A DNA stretch of 40,839 nt from a virus. The notes beneath the pieces were generated by a model, which was given only the letters and a program-made list of their open reading frames with translations, was not told where the DNA came from and searched no databases. Position numbers and translations under genes: made by a program. The stretch covers positions 1 through 40,839 of IMG/VR virus record IMGVR_UViG_3300017759_000019. One strand, written 5' to 3'. Positions 8,100-14,867 of this stretch are shown here, piece after piece. How positions within the stretch are numbered: the first letter of the stretch is position 1; every line of letters starts with the position of its first letter.

Positions 8100-8883
8100 C
8101 TGTAGCATAAATCAAATATTAGACGATAGCTACGCAGAAAGATTTAAGTCCAAAGGATTAAACAATGCTTCAATATATGATCTCCAAAGTGAGAAATTAA
8201 AAAACGCACCCCGACCAAAAGTAAAACCAGTAGTAGCAATTTATCCTACATCTTTTACAGATCAAACAGGTCAAAGAAAATCTAATTCTGAATTTGCATT
8301 ATTCTCAACTGCTATAACTCAAGCACCAAATAGTCTTTTAATTAGGGCACTTAAACACGCAAGTAATGGAGAATTTTTTACAGTCGCTGAAAGAATAGGT
8401 CTTGATAATCTTACAAAAGAAAGACAAATAATTAGATCTACAAGAGAGCAATTTACAAAGAACCAAGAGGAAATTCAACCACTTATGCCCCTGCTATTTG
8501 CAGGTGTATTGCTAGAGGGTGCAGTTGTAAGCTATGATAGTAATGTAAGAACAGGTGGTGCAGGTGCTAGATACTTAGGTATTGGAACTAGCATACAGTA
8601 TCGGGAAGATATTGTAAGCGTTAGTCTAAGGCTTATAAGCGTAGCAACTGGAGAGGTCTTAATAGAGATCATGTCCAAGAAAACTCTCTTTTCTTATGGT
8701 CAGTCACAAGATGTGTTTAAGTTCATAAATGATGATGCTGAGCTCATTGAAATTGAAGTAGGTGCTTCTAGCAATGAGAGCTCCACTTTAGCTTTAATGA
8801 AGGCTATAGAGGAAGCGGTATATAACTTAATTATTATCGGATACGATAAGGGATTTTGGACTTATGAAGAAAACATTAATTAG
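8050..8883 (+). CDS. csgG: CsgG-like outer-membrane secretion channel lipoprotein (277 aa)
   Basis: The N-terminus is a lipoprotein signal, basic then FLSVLLLSSC with the lipid-accepting Cys at 18, which supports ATG 8050 despite a 50-base overlap with csgF. The body follows CsgG closely: V-A-I-Y-P-T-S-F-T-D-Q-T-G-Q (62-75), F-S-T-A-I-T-Q-A-P, ALKHASNGEFFTVAERIGLDNL, E-R-Q-I-I-R, then G-A-V-V-S-Y-D-S-N-V-R-T-G-G-A-G-A-R-Y-L-G-I-G and Q-Y-R-E-D-I-V-S-V-S-L-R-L. CsgG forms a nonameric outer-membrane pore that exports unfolded curli subunits. The length matches the family. No CsgE-like periplasmic adaptor gene is visible nearby. Confidence 0.9.
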   Translation: MVIRQKLQFLSVLLLSSCSINQILDDSYAERFKSKGLNNASIYDLQSEKLKNAPRPKVKPVVAIYPTSFTDQTGQRKSNSEFALFSTAITQAPNSLLIRALKHASNGEFFTVAERIGLDNLTKERQIIRSTREQFTKNQEEIQPLMPLLFAGVLLEGAVVSYDSNVRTGGAGARYLGIGTSIQYREDIVSVSLRLISVATGEVLIEIMSKKTLFSYGQSQDVFKFINDDAELIEIEVGASSNESSTLALMKAIEEAVYNLIIIGYDKGFWTYEENIN

Positions 8884-9574
8884 CGTACTAGCAATTTTTA
8901 CACTAGCTGCAACAGCTTCAGATAATGAAATTTATGTAGAGCAAACAGGTGCAACTTTAAACCTGAATTTAGAGCAGTTAGGAGCAGGTAATATCATAGG
9001 AGGTTTAGAGAGTGCTGCAGGTGATCTCAATCCTTTTGATTTAGATGCTGTCTCTCTTACACTTGAAATAAACCAAATTGGTAATTCAAACAAGATGCTT
9101 GGTGACATCTATGGTGATTCAATTACTGGATTTTTTAACTTTGATGGTGATAGCAATAGTTTCACAATACAAGGAGATCCAACTGGTTCTTATGGCATTG
9201 ATAGCTCAAATTATAATGTAGCTGTCACTGGAGGTTCTAACACCTTTACTTTAGATCATGGAACTACAGCTCTTGCAGGTACTTTGGATCTTGATTGGAT
9301 AATACAAGGTGATTCAAATACTTTTGATTTTAATATTAACTATGATGGTGCAACTAACTATGTAGATGTTGATGGTGATTCAAACACTATTAATTTTACA
9401 GGTCAGGGTGAAGATGGTGGTTATTTTTATTTAGATCAGACTGGTAATTCAAGAACTTTTAACATTAATCAATTAAGCACATTAAATAATGATTGGCTCA
9501 AGATCATGTCTACTGGTAATAGCGGTACTGTTTGCATCACTCAAAATGATGGCGGAACAAGTACAAGCTGTTAG
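8864..9574 (+). CDS. Secreted curlin-repeat-like protein, candidate CsgG substrate (236 aa)
   Basis: A Sec signal (MKKTLISVLAIFTLAATA) is followed by repeated strand-turn-strand units in which Gln, Gly, Asn and Ser recur as in curlin repeats. Examples are V-E-Q-T-G-A-T-L-N, I-N-Q-I-G-N-S-N, F-D-G-D-S-N-S-F-T-I, I-I-Q-G-D-S-N-T-F, V-D-G-D-S-N-T-I and L-D-Q-T-G-N-S-R. I count about eight units, several with Asp replacing Gln, plus a Cys near each side of the extreme C-terminus. Curlins (CsgA, CsgB) are secreted through CsgG and assemble as amyloid. The gene overlaps csgG by 20 bases. It could instead be a nucleator or a decoy that blocks host curli. Confidence 0.72.
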   Translation: MKKTLISVLAIFTLAATASDNEIYVEQTGATLNLNLEQLGAGNIIGGLESAAGDLNPFDLDAVSLTLEINQIGNSNKMLGDIYGDSITGFFNFDGDSNSFTIQGDPTGSYGIDSSNYNVAVTGGSNTFTLDHGTTALAGTLDLDWIIQGDSNTFDFNINYDGATNYVDVDGDSNTINFTGQGEDGGYFYLDQTGNSRTFNINQLSTLNNDWLKIMSTGNSGTVCITQNDGGTSTSC

Positions 9575-10607
9575 TATTGGAGATATATCAGAACTAAAAG
9601 GCAAAGCCGAGCTGATCAGAGCAGAAAATGATCTGCAGATCCAAGCTATTCAGGGCGGTTCTATTCAACAGAATGATGAAGCTATAACCTACAATGGGAG
9701 AATGGCTTTAAAGTTCTTAGATGACTCTACAGTAAGGCTAACAGAACATTCTCAGCTTCTTATAGATGAATATATCTATGATCCTGATCCATCTAAAAGC
9801 AAGATGGCTCTTACCTTTGCAATGGGGACAACCCGATTTATTACAGGCAATCTTAATAGAATAGATAAGCAAAACATCCAACTTAAAACGCCCACTGCTA
9901 ACATCAGCATTAGAGGAACAGACTTCAGTGCTACTGTTAATGAGCTTGGAGAAAGTCTAATAATTCTTTTACCTGATGCTTTTGGATTATCATCAGGAGA
10001 AATAGAGGTCATTACTGGAGGAGGTTCAGTCCTTCTTAATAAACCTTTTCAGGCTACAACTGTTTCAGTTTTTGAAGGTACGCCAAGTAAACCAGTTATC
10101 TTAGATCTAAACCTAGATCAGTTAGATAATATGCTAATTGTTTCACCACCAAAAGAAGAGATCCTATCTTCAGAGGAAGAAGTGATAAAGACTAAAGATG
10201 CTTTAGATTTTGATGGTTTAGATATAGATTACTTAGATGAAGATTTCTTTTCTGATGATGATTTTGAGTTTAGTGAATTAGACATAAATTATCTTGATGT
10301 TAATTTCTTAGAAGATCTACTTGATGTTTTAGATGCTTTAGAAGTTGCAGAAGAAGATGAATTAGCACAAGATGGCAGCTCAGTAAATATATCAGGAACT
10401 GAATTTGGTCAGGACCTTACAACTCAGGTGACAAGTTTTATAACAGGTCAGGTCTTAACTCTGCAAAGAAATGTAAGTTCTCAAGCAAGATTAGATCTTG
10501 ATGTTGGTGGCAGTTATACTGTTATCTTTATTCAAGATGGAGTCAGTAGAGTGATTACAATTAATGGTGGCAGCAGTAATTATATTAAGATCACACAAAG
10601 TCAATAA
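9489..10607 (+). CDS. Periplasmic FecR-domain protein with Asp-rich segment (372 aa)
   Basis: The N-terminus (residues 1-27, hydrophobic core CLLVIAVLFASL, ending V-Q-A) looks like a Sec signal; this supports ATG 9489 although it overlaps the curlin-like gene by 86 bases. Residues about 35-160 match the FecR domain: G-D-I-S-E-L-K-G-K-A, N-G-R-M-A-L-K-F-L-D-D-S-T-V-R-L, L-L-I-D-E-Y, G-T-T-R-F-I-T-G and T-P-T-A-N-I-S-I-R-G-T-D-F. A very acidic stretch at about 235-295 has two LDIxYLDxxF repeats. A small beta domain ends the protein. FecR domains sense or transmit periplasmic signals; here the partner is probably the CHASE2 cyclase whose ATG overlaps this stop. Confidence 0.75.
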   Translation: MIGSRSCLLVIAVLFASLKMMAEQVQAVSIGDISELKGKAELIRAENDLQIQAIQGGSIQQNDEAITYNGRMALKFLDDSTVRLTEHSQLLIDEYIYDPDPSKSKMALTFAMGTTRFITGNLNRIDKQNIQLKTPTANISIRGTDFSATVNELGESLIILLPDAFGLSSGEIEVITGGGSVLLNKPFQATTVSVFEGTPSKPVILDLNLDQLDNMLIVSPPKEEILSSEEEVIKTKDALDFDGLDIDYLDEDFFSDDDFEFSELDINYLDVNFLEDLLDVLDALEVAEEDELAQDGSSVNISGTEFGQDLTTQVTSFITGQVLTLQRNVSSQARLDLDVGGSYTVIFIQDGVSRVITINGGSSNYIKITQSQ

Positions 10608-12373
10608 TGAAAAGATTTTTACTTCTTCTATTACCCCTCTTATCTCTGCCATTATTATTTCAATCTACACCAACAGAAATAATCAAGCTAAGAACCTTTG
10701 ATGCTTTAGTAAAAAAACAGGATCCCTCAGGTAATTTTGTAATTTTAAACATTACAGAAGAAGATGTAGCAGCAGAGGGTGGATATCCATTACCAAGACA
10801 GAGATTAGCAGAGATCCATCAACAACTCTTAGAGAAAGGAGCTATAGGTGTTGGATGGTCTATCAGCTTTCCTCAACCTGACAGGATGGGTGGAGATGAT
10901 GCTTTTGCAGAGGTCTTAGGATGGGGCGGATCAGTATTGGCAATGTTTACAGATAGCAGTGGAAACTACCCTAAATCTTCAGGAACAGTGGTCAAAGGTG
11001 AAGATATTGGTGGTATAGTTATTGAAGGAGTAGTGCAAAATCTCAACAAACTACAAGAGCAATCATTACAGGGGATAGCTACTGCTCCTACTGATGTAGA
11101 CAACCTCATAAGAAAAGTCCCACTTCTAGTAAGAACAACTGACAATCAATGGATCCCATCTTTTGCAACTCAGATCTATAAAGCATTATTTGGTGTCAAA
11201 ACTTATATTATAAAAACTAATGATAATGGTATAGAAGAAATATCAATCAGAGGAATACCTCCAGTAAAGACAGATAGTAATGGTATGAAATGGATCTCAT
11301 GGGTAGATACACCACAAACGGATCTGCAGAATATGGATGTCATGGGGCGTTATGTAATTATAGGGGTCACTGCATCAGGAGTTATGCCCCAACTTGCAAC
11401 CCCTGCAGGATTATTAGAACCTCATAAGATCCAAGCTGCCTTAGCTGAATCAATCTTAATACAAGATTCACCTTATATTCCTGACTATGCAATAGCCCTA
11501 GAGCTTCTAATATATACAGTCTCAGTGGCTCTAGTTTGGATTCTAATAAGCTATTTAGGTATCACTTGGGGCATTACATCAAGTATAGGAATAATGGCTC
11601 TAACAGCGTTTACGGGATTCAAGTTTATTACAGGTGGTTTATTAGTAGATGTCACATGGTCCCTTATCAGTCAATTTATAGCAGGATCCACTGGATTTTA
11701 TTTAAGATTTAGAGAGCAGTATAAGTTAAGACAATTAATTAAGAAGCAGTTTGAGCATTACTTAGATCCTGCTCAAGTAGATAAGTTGCAAAAGAATCCT
11801 GAGCTGTTAAAACTAGGCGGAGAAAAAAGGTACTGTACTTACTTATTCACGGACCTTAGAGGATTTACTGCTATGACTGAGAAGCTCAAGGCTACAGAAG
11901 TAGCTTACATTATGAATAGAGTGCTGACTGTTCAAGTTGCAGCAGTTACTAAGAGAGGTGGAATGGTAGATAAGTTTATTGGAGATGCAGGGATGTATAT
12001 CTTTGGAGCTCCCTTAGACTTAGACAATCATGAAAGATTAGCCATAGAAGCAGCACAAGAGATCTTAGAAGAAGTAGAAAGGGTATCAGAAGAGCTACAA
12101 GCAGAAGGATTACCATCAGTCGCAGTGGGCGTAGGAACTCAATCAGGTGTAGCATCAATCGGGAATATGGGATCTGATACTAGGTTTGATTATTCAGCAA
12201 TAGGTGATGCTGTAAATCAAGCAGCAAGGCTAGAGAGTGCTACTAAAGATAGAGGGGTTAGTCTTTTAATAGGTGATGTCACTGCAGAGAAAAGCGGAAT
12301 GGATCTAAAAGAATTAGTCCCAATAGCAGTAAAAGGCAAGAGTAAACCTTTGAAGATCTTTACAGTTATTTGA
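10607..12373 (+). CDS. CHASE2-domain membrane class III adenylate/guanylate cyclase (588 aa)
   Basis: Topology: an N-terminal membrane helix (about 4-20), a periplasmic CHASE2-type domain (about 25-285, with F-V-I-L-N-I-T-E-E-D and Y-P-L-P-R-Q-R-L), three membrane helices (about 292-360), and a cytoplasmic cyclase domain (about 405-588). Catalytic landmarks are present: metal-binding D416 in LFTDLRGFT and D460 in DKFIGDAG, substrate-binding K456, S530 in the position usually Asp or Thr, and N537 and R541 in VNQAARLE. This suggests ATP to cAMP, class IIIb-like, though specificity cannot be fixed by eye. It ends the overlapping curli block, which implies joint expression. Confidence 0.88.
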   Translation: MKRFLLLLLPLLSLPLLFQSTPTEIIKLRTFDALVKKQDPSGNFVILNITEEDVAAEGGYPLPRQRLAEIHQQLLEKGAIGVGWSISFPQPDRMGGDDAFAEVLGWGGSVLAMFTDSSGNYPKSSGTVVKGEDIGGIVIEGVVQNLNKLQEQSLQGIATAPTDVDNLIRKVPLLVRTTDNQWIPSFATQIYKALFGVKTYIIKTNDNGIEEISIRGIPPVKTDSNGMKWISWVDTPQTDLQNMDVMGRYVIIGVTASGVMPQLATPAGLLEPHKIQAALAESILIQDSPYIPDYAIALELLIYTVSVALVWILISYLGITWGITSSIGIMALTAFTGFKFITGGLLVDVTWSLISQFIAGSTGFYLRFREQYKLRQLIKKQFEHYLDPAQVDKLQKNPELLKLGGEKRYCTYLFTDLRGFTAMTEKLKATEVAYIMNRVLTVQVAAVTKRGGMVDKFIGDAGMYIFGAPLDLDNHERLAIEAAQEILEEVERVSEELQAEGLPSVAVGVGTQSGVASIGNMGSDTRFDYSAIGDAVNQAARLESATKDRGVSLLIGDVTAEKSGMDLKELVPIAVKGKSKPLKIFTVI

Positions 12374-12398
12374 CCATATACCAAAAAGGATTAATACT

Positions 12399-12407
12399 TG
12401 ATATACT
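12399..12407 (+). promoter_or_regulatory. Extended -10 promoter for the lysis genes, probably leaderless
   Basis: TG-A-TATACT (12399-12407) is an extended -10 element lying seven bases before the ATG of the i-spanin gene at 12414. No good -35 box is spaced correctly; a TTGACC at 12370 is 26 bases away. Transcription would begin at or next to the ATG, giving a leaderless message. It would separate lysis from the cyclase gene that ends at 12373. Confidence 0.45.
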
Positions 12408-12413
12408 GTAGTA

Positions 12414-12830
12414 ATGGGATTTAAAGCTGCAGCAGTCTTACTTGTACTCTTGATTTTAGTTGGATCAGGATCTGCGTGGTATATAGATAGACTACAAGAC
12501 AATATTTCCACACTAAAAGCCAATGCCATAGCCTTAGAAAACTCCATACAGCAACAGAATGAAGCTATAAAAGCTCATTTAGCAAAGGCAGAGCAAACTC
12601 AAGCACAAGTAAATAAACTCTCTAAACAGAACTTAGAGTCTCAGAGAGAGGTAAACAAATTAAGATCAACCTTTGCAAAGCATGATTTAGATAATCTTGC
12701 ACTTGCTAAACCTGCATTGATACAAAAGATAGTCAACAAAGGTACTAAAAAAGTTAAAGAAGAGCTCATAGAGCTTACTGACCCTACACAATTTGATGAA
12801 ACGGAAGATGAAGAATCTAATAATAGTTAG
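12414..12830 (+). CDS. Rz-like i-spanin (138 aa)
   Basis: One N-terminal membrane helix (about residues 4-22, AAAVLLVLLILVGSGSAW) is followed by a long coiled coil (25-95) rich in Gln, Lys, Leu and Asn, and an acidic end. This is the plan of inner-membrane spanin subunits, which join with an outer-membrane lipoprotein to fuse the membranes at the end of lysis. The next gene is a lipoprotein starting inside this gene in another frame, as in Rz/Rz1 pairs. There is no ribosome site; the transcript may be leaderless. Confidence 0.75.
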   Translation: MGFKAAAVLLVLLILVGSGSAWYIDRLQDNISTLKANAIALENSIQQQNEAIKAHLAKAEQTQAQVNKLSKQNLESQREVNKLRSTFAKHDLDNLALAKPALIQKIVNKGTKKVKEELIELTDPTQFDETEDEESNNS

Positions 12831-13188
12831 TTTAGTTATATTGACTACTGGATGTTCTATGATACCCAGTCAGACAAGACCCGTTGAAGTTGTAACAATC
12901 GCTGAGTCTCCTCCAATGTATCACCCCCCTCTCCCCCTAGAAGTGCAGTTGGTGGACATTGATTGGGAAATTTTAACCCCTGAGATCATGGAACAATATC
13001 TTAATGATTTAGAGAGTGGCTCAGCACCACCCACCGCATACTATTCATTGACCTCTAAGGATTATGAAAATTTATCAATGAACATGGCTGAATTGAAGCG
13101 TTATCTAAGGGATGTTCTTGGGATAGTAGAGTTCTATAGAGAATATGATGATGATAAAAAAGAGTCTGAAAATTCCACAAAGGACTAG
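12796..13188 (+). CDS. Rz1-like o-spanin lipoprotein (130 aa)
   Basis: The first ATG is at 12796 (a TTG three bases earlier is possible). The N-terminus is basic, then LIIVSLVILTTGC, a lipobox with the acylated Cys at about residue 20. A Pro-rich run follows (S-P-P-M-Y-H-P-P-L-P-L-E-V), as in many Rz1 proteins, then a helical domain with W-E-I-L-T-P-E-I-M-E-Q-Y-L and L-S-M-N-M-A-E-L-K-R-Y-L. It overlaps the i-spanin gene by 35 bases in another frame. At about 130 residues it is longer than lambda Rz1. Confidence 0.75.
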   Translation: MKRKMKNLIIVSLVILTTGCSMIPSQTRPVEVVTIAESPPMYHPPLPLEVQLVDIDWEILTPEIMEQYLNDLESGSAPPTAYYSLTSKDYENLSMNMAELKRYLRDVLGIVEFYREYDDDKKESENSTKD

Positions 13189-13193
13189 AATTT

Positions 13194-13202
13194 TGTTATA
13201 TT
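13194..13202 (+). promoter_or_regulatory. Candidate extended -10 promoter
   Basis: TG-T-TATATT at 13194-13202, just after the o-spanin stop and 33 bases before the next ATG. It resembles TG-A-TATACT at 12399 and TG-T-TATACT at 33030. No convincing -35 box is present. Confidence 0.35.
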
Positions 13203-13234
13203 TAGAGTTCCATTAACCAATACAGGAGACAATT

Positions 13235-13399
13235 ATGTTTGGATTTATAGGAGAATGGCTAGGTATTATCACTGGAGTTATTGCTGCTGCTAGTATTATT
13301 TGTAGCATCACGCCAACGCCAAAGGATGATAAATTGATAGGGAAGCTGTATAAGATTTTAGAAATCGCTGCAGTCAATATTGGTCAAGCCAAGAAATAG
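13235..13399 (+). CDS. Small single-TM protein in the lysis region (54 aa)
   Basis: A good ribosome site (AGGAGAC) precedes the ATG at 13235 and the frame ends at TAG 13397-13399. The protein has one hydrophobic segment (about residues 5-25, IGEWLGIITGVIAAASIICS). The following P-T-P-K-D-D-K-L-I-G-K-L-Y-K-I-L-E motif recurs in small phage proteins near lysozyme genes. Its size and location suggest a holin or holin regulator. The gene is followed directly by a strong terminator. Confidence 0.65.
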   Translation: MFGFIGEWLGIITGVIAAASIICSITPTPKDDKLIGKLYKILEIAAVNIGQAKK

Positions 13400-13413
13400 T
13401 AAATACTAGGGGG

Positions 13414-13434
13414 GGTGCAGATGCACCTTTTTTT
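13414..13434 (+). terminator. Rho-independent terminator after the holin-like gene
   Basis: GGTGC-AGAT-GCACC forms a five-pair hairpin with a four-base loop, followed by seven T. It ends the lysis message just before the nuclease gene at 13446. Confidence 0.75.
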
Positions 13435-13445
13435 ATAGGATAAAT

Positions 13446-13826
13446 ATGAGTAAAAATGTAGAGCCTTTTAATTATTATTGTGATGTAGACCGCATTGTGG
13501 ATGGTGACACTTTGGATGTTCATATAGATCTAGGCTACTCAGTCAAGCTCCATAAGCAGAGAGTAAGATTGATTGGTATAGATACCCCTGAATCTAGGAC
13601 TAGAGATCTTGAAGAAAAGAAGCTAGGTCTAGCTGCTAAAGAAAGATTAAAGGAACTTTGCGGAGATAAGATAATTCTTAGATCTCATGGCAAAGGAAAA
13701 TATGGAAGAATATTAGGTGAGATTTATACAGAAGATGGTGTTGATATTTGTAAGACCCTTATTAAAGAAGGTCATGCAGTTGAATACTATGGCGGTAAAA
13801 AAGTTAAAATTTGGGGGAGCTACTAA
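13446..13826 (+). CDS. SNase-like (thermonuclease family) nuclease (126 aa)
   Basis: The protein matches the staphylococcal nuclease fold from start to end: I-V-D-G-D-T-L at 17-23 for the calcium site, V-R-L-I-G-I-D-T-P-E at 40-49, and K-Y-G-R-I-L-G at 85-91. The expected catalytic set is present as R41, E49 and R88. No signal peptide is seen, so it should act in the cytoplasm, probably degrading host DNA or RNA. The ATG has a weak AGGA upstream. It ends one base before the lysozyme ATG and follows a terminator, so it needs readthrough or its own promoter. Confidence 0.9.
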   Translation: MSKNVEPFNYYCDVDRIVDGDTLDVHIDLGYSVKLHKQRVRLIGIDTPESRTRDLEEKKLGLAAKERLKELCGDKIILRSHGKGKYGRILGEIYTEDGVDICKTLIKEGHAVEYYGGKKVKIWGSY

Positions 13827-13827
13827 G

Positions 13828-14298
13828 ATGAACATATCTAAAGAAGGACTATCATTAATTAAGAAATTTGAAGGATGCCCTCAAAAAGATGGCATGGCTC
13901 ATCAGTATTTTTGTGCTGCTAATGTTTCTACAATCGGTTATGGATCCACCAAGTTAAATGGTAAAGCAATTCCAGTAGGTGCTAAGATCTCAATGGAAGA
14001 AGCAGAAGCACTACTATTACATGAGATGGAAGAGTATGAAGGCTACATAGATAGCCTAGTAGAAGTACATCTTCATCAGTATCAGTTTGATGCTTTGGTA
14101 GCATGGGTATTTAATTTAGGTCCATCAAACTTAAAGGCTTCTACTCTGCTCAAGGTTCTTAATTCAGGTGATATTGATGGCGTTCCTGCACAATTTAAAA
14201 GATGGAATAAAGCAGGTGGTAAGGTTCTTGAAGGGCTTATTAGAAGGCGTGAAGCTGAAGCATTGTTGTTTGAAGGTAAAGATTGGACTCAGGTTTAG
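13828..14298 (+). CDS. GH24 lysozyme (endolysin) (156 aa)
   Basis: I start at ATG 13828, which has GGGGGAG nine bases upstream; an in-frame ATG at 13717 would overlap the nuclease by 110 bases. The protein has the GH24 catalytic layout: E15 in KKFEG, C29 where T4 lysozyme has Asp, and T35 in STIGYGS, an E-C-T arrangement known in several phage lysozymes. Conserved C-terminal blocks F-D-A-L-V-A-W-V-F-N-L-G and L-x-G-L-x-R-R-R-E-A-E are present. No signal anchor is seen, so release to the wall would need a holin. Confidence 0.9.
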   Translation: MNISKEGLSLIKKFEGCPQKDGMAHQYFCAANVSTIGYGSTKLNGKAIPVGAKISMEEAEALLLHEMEEYEGYIDSLVEVHLHQYQFDALVAWVFNLGPSNLKASTLLKVLNSGDIDGVPAQFKRWNKAGGKVLEGLIRRREAEALLFEGKDWTQV

Positions 14299-14318
14299 AA
14301 AAAGTAGATCTGCAGATT

Positions 14319-14435
14319 ATGGAAAAGATACAAAAGACAGAACAAGAGTTGGAAATATTACAAAGATTAGTGAAAGAAAAGCAGGACTTTTTGTTTTGTT
14401 TAATATGTGAATCAAAGGAGAAGCATCATATCTAA
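14319..14435 (+). CDS. Possible tiny protein (38 aa)
   Basis: An ATG at 14319 opens a frame to TAA at 14433-14435, giving a charged helical product (MEKIQKTEQELEILQRLVKE...) with two Cys near the end. A TTG at 14283 would add 12 residues. No clear ribosome site precedes it. It fits the gapless gene packing and overlaps the next candidate, whose start is uncertain, so only one of the two may be real. Confidence 0.35.
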   Translation: MEKIQKTEQELEILQRLVKEKQDFLFCLICESKEKHHI

Positions 14436-14628
14436 GCAATGGGAAGGCGGTAAGGGTGATAGAAGAAGAAATGAAAATCATAAAGCCTACAATCAAAATT
14501 ATGGAAGGATCTTTGAACATAAGGAAAGTAAAATGTCTGATGGTTTCAAAGATTTAAAAGAGATGTTAGAAGGACTAGATGCAGATTTAAGAAAATTTTA
14601 TAAATGGATTAAGAATGGCTTTAAGTAA
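14407..14628 (+). CDS. Small basic protein of unknown function (up to 73 aa); start uncertain
   Basis: The frame opens at GTG 14407, which lacks a ribosome site. A good AAAGGAG at 14414-14420 lies inside it and points to the ATC/ATA codons at 14425-14430, directly before S-K-Q-W-E-G-G-K-G-D. Small phage proteins that start M-S-K-x-W-x-G-G-K-G are familiar to me, so initiation at an AUA or AUC codon, or a sequence error there, should be considered. An internal ATG at 14533 begins a helical C-terminal part. No function is known. Confidence 0.5.
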   Translation: MNQRRSIISKQWEGGKGDRRRNENHKAYNQNYGRIFEHKESKMSDGFKDLKEMLEGLDADLRKFYKWIKNGFK

Positions 14629-14851
14629 AACTCAAACAAAAAGACTAGGTGGTTTACTTTCTATAATGTTCAGAGACTCTCTGCCATCAGAGGTTCTAAG
14701 TGAGCTTGTTAAAGAAGGTTATGTGATCATGATTGATGAATTGCATGAGCTTACAGATAAAGGAAAGGATGAGAAGCAAAGATTATGCACCCTTGCGGGA
14801 TTAAACATCATGTACTCCTCAGAGATCAAAGCTAAAGAAAAAGGATCTTAA
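14615..14851 (+). CDS. Small protein, possible winged-helix (78 aa)
   Basis: The ATG overlaps the previous gene by 14 bases. The product has helices and a central V-L-S-E-L-V-K-E-G-Y-V-I-M-I-D-E-L-H-E-L-T-D-K-G pattern like the last helix and wing of small winged-helix proteins. I do not recognise a named family. It is the last plus-strand gene before the convergent early operon, and its stop lies inside a shared terminator hairpin. Confidence 0.6.
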   Translation: MALSKTQTKRLGGLLSIMFRDSLPSEVLSELVKEGYVIMIDELHELTDKGKDEKQRLCTLAGLNIMYSSEIKAKEKGS

Positions 14852-14867
14852 CCAAAGACCCTTTTTT
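14838..14867. terminator. Bidirectional terminator between convergent operons
   Basis: AAAAAGG-A-TCTT, loop AACCA, then AAGA-C-CCTTTTTT: seven plus four pairs with one mismatch, with A-tract and T-tract on opposite sides, so it works on both strands. It overlaps the stop codons of the plus gene ending 14851 and the minus gene ending 14848. Confidence 0.75.

Noticed and set aside
8050-12373. CsgE and a complete curli operon
   Set aside because: No gene resembling CsgE, CsgC or CsgD is present in or near the block, so it is called a partial curli-type system.
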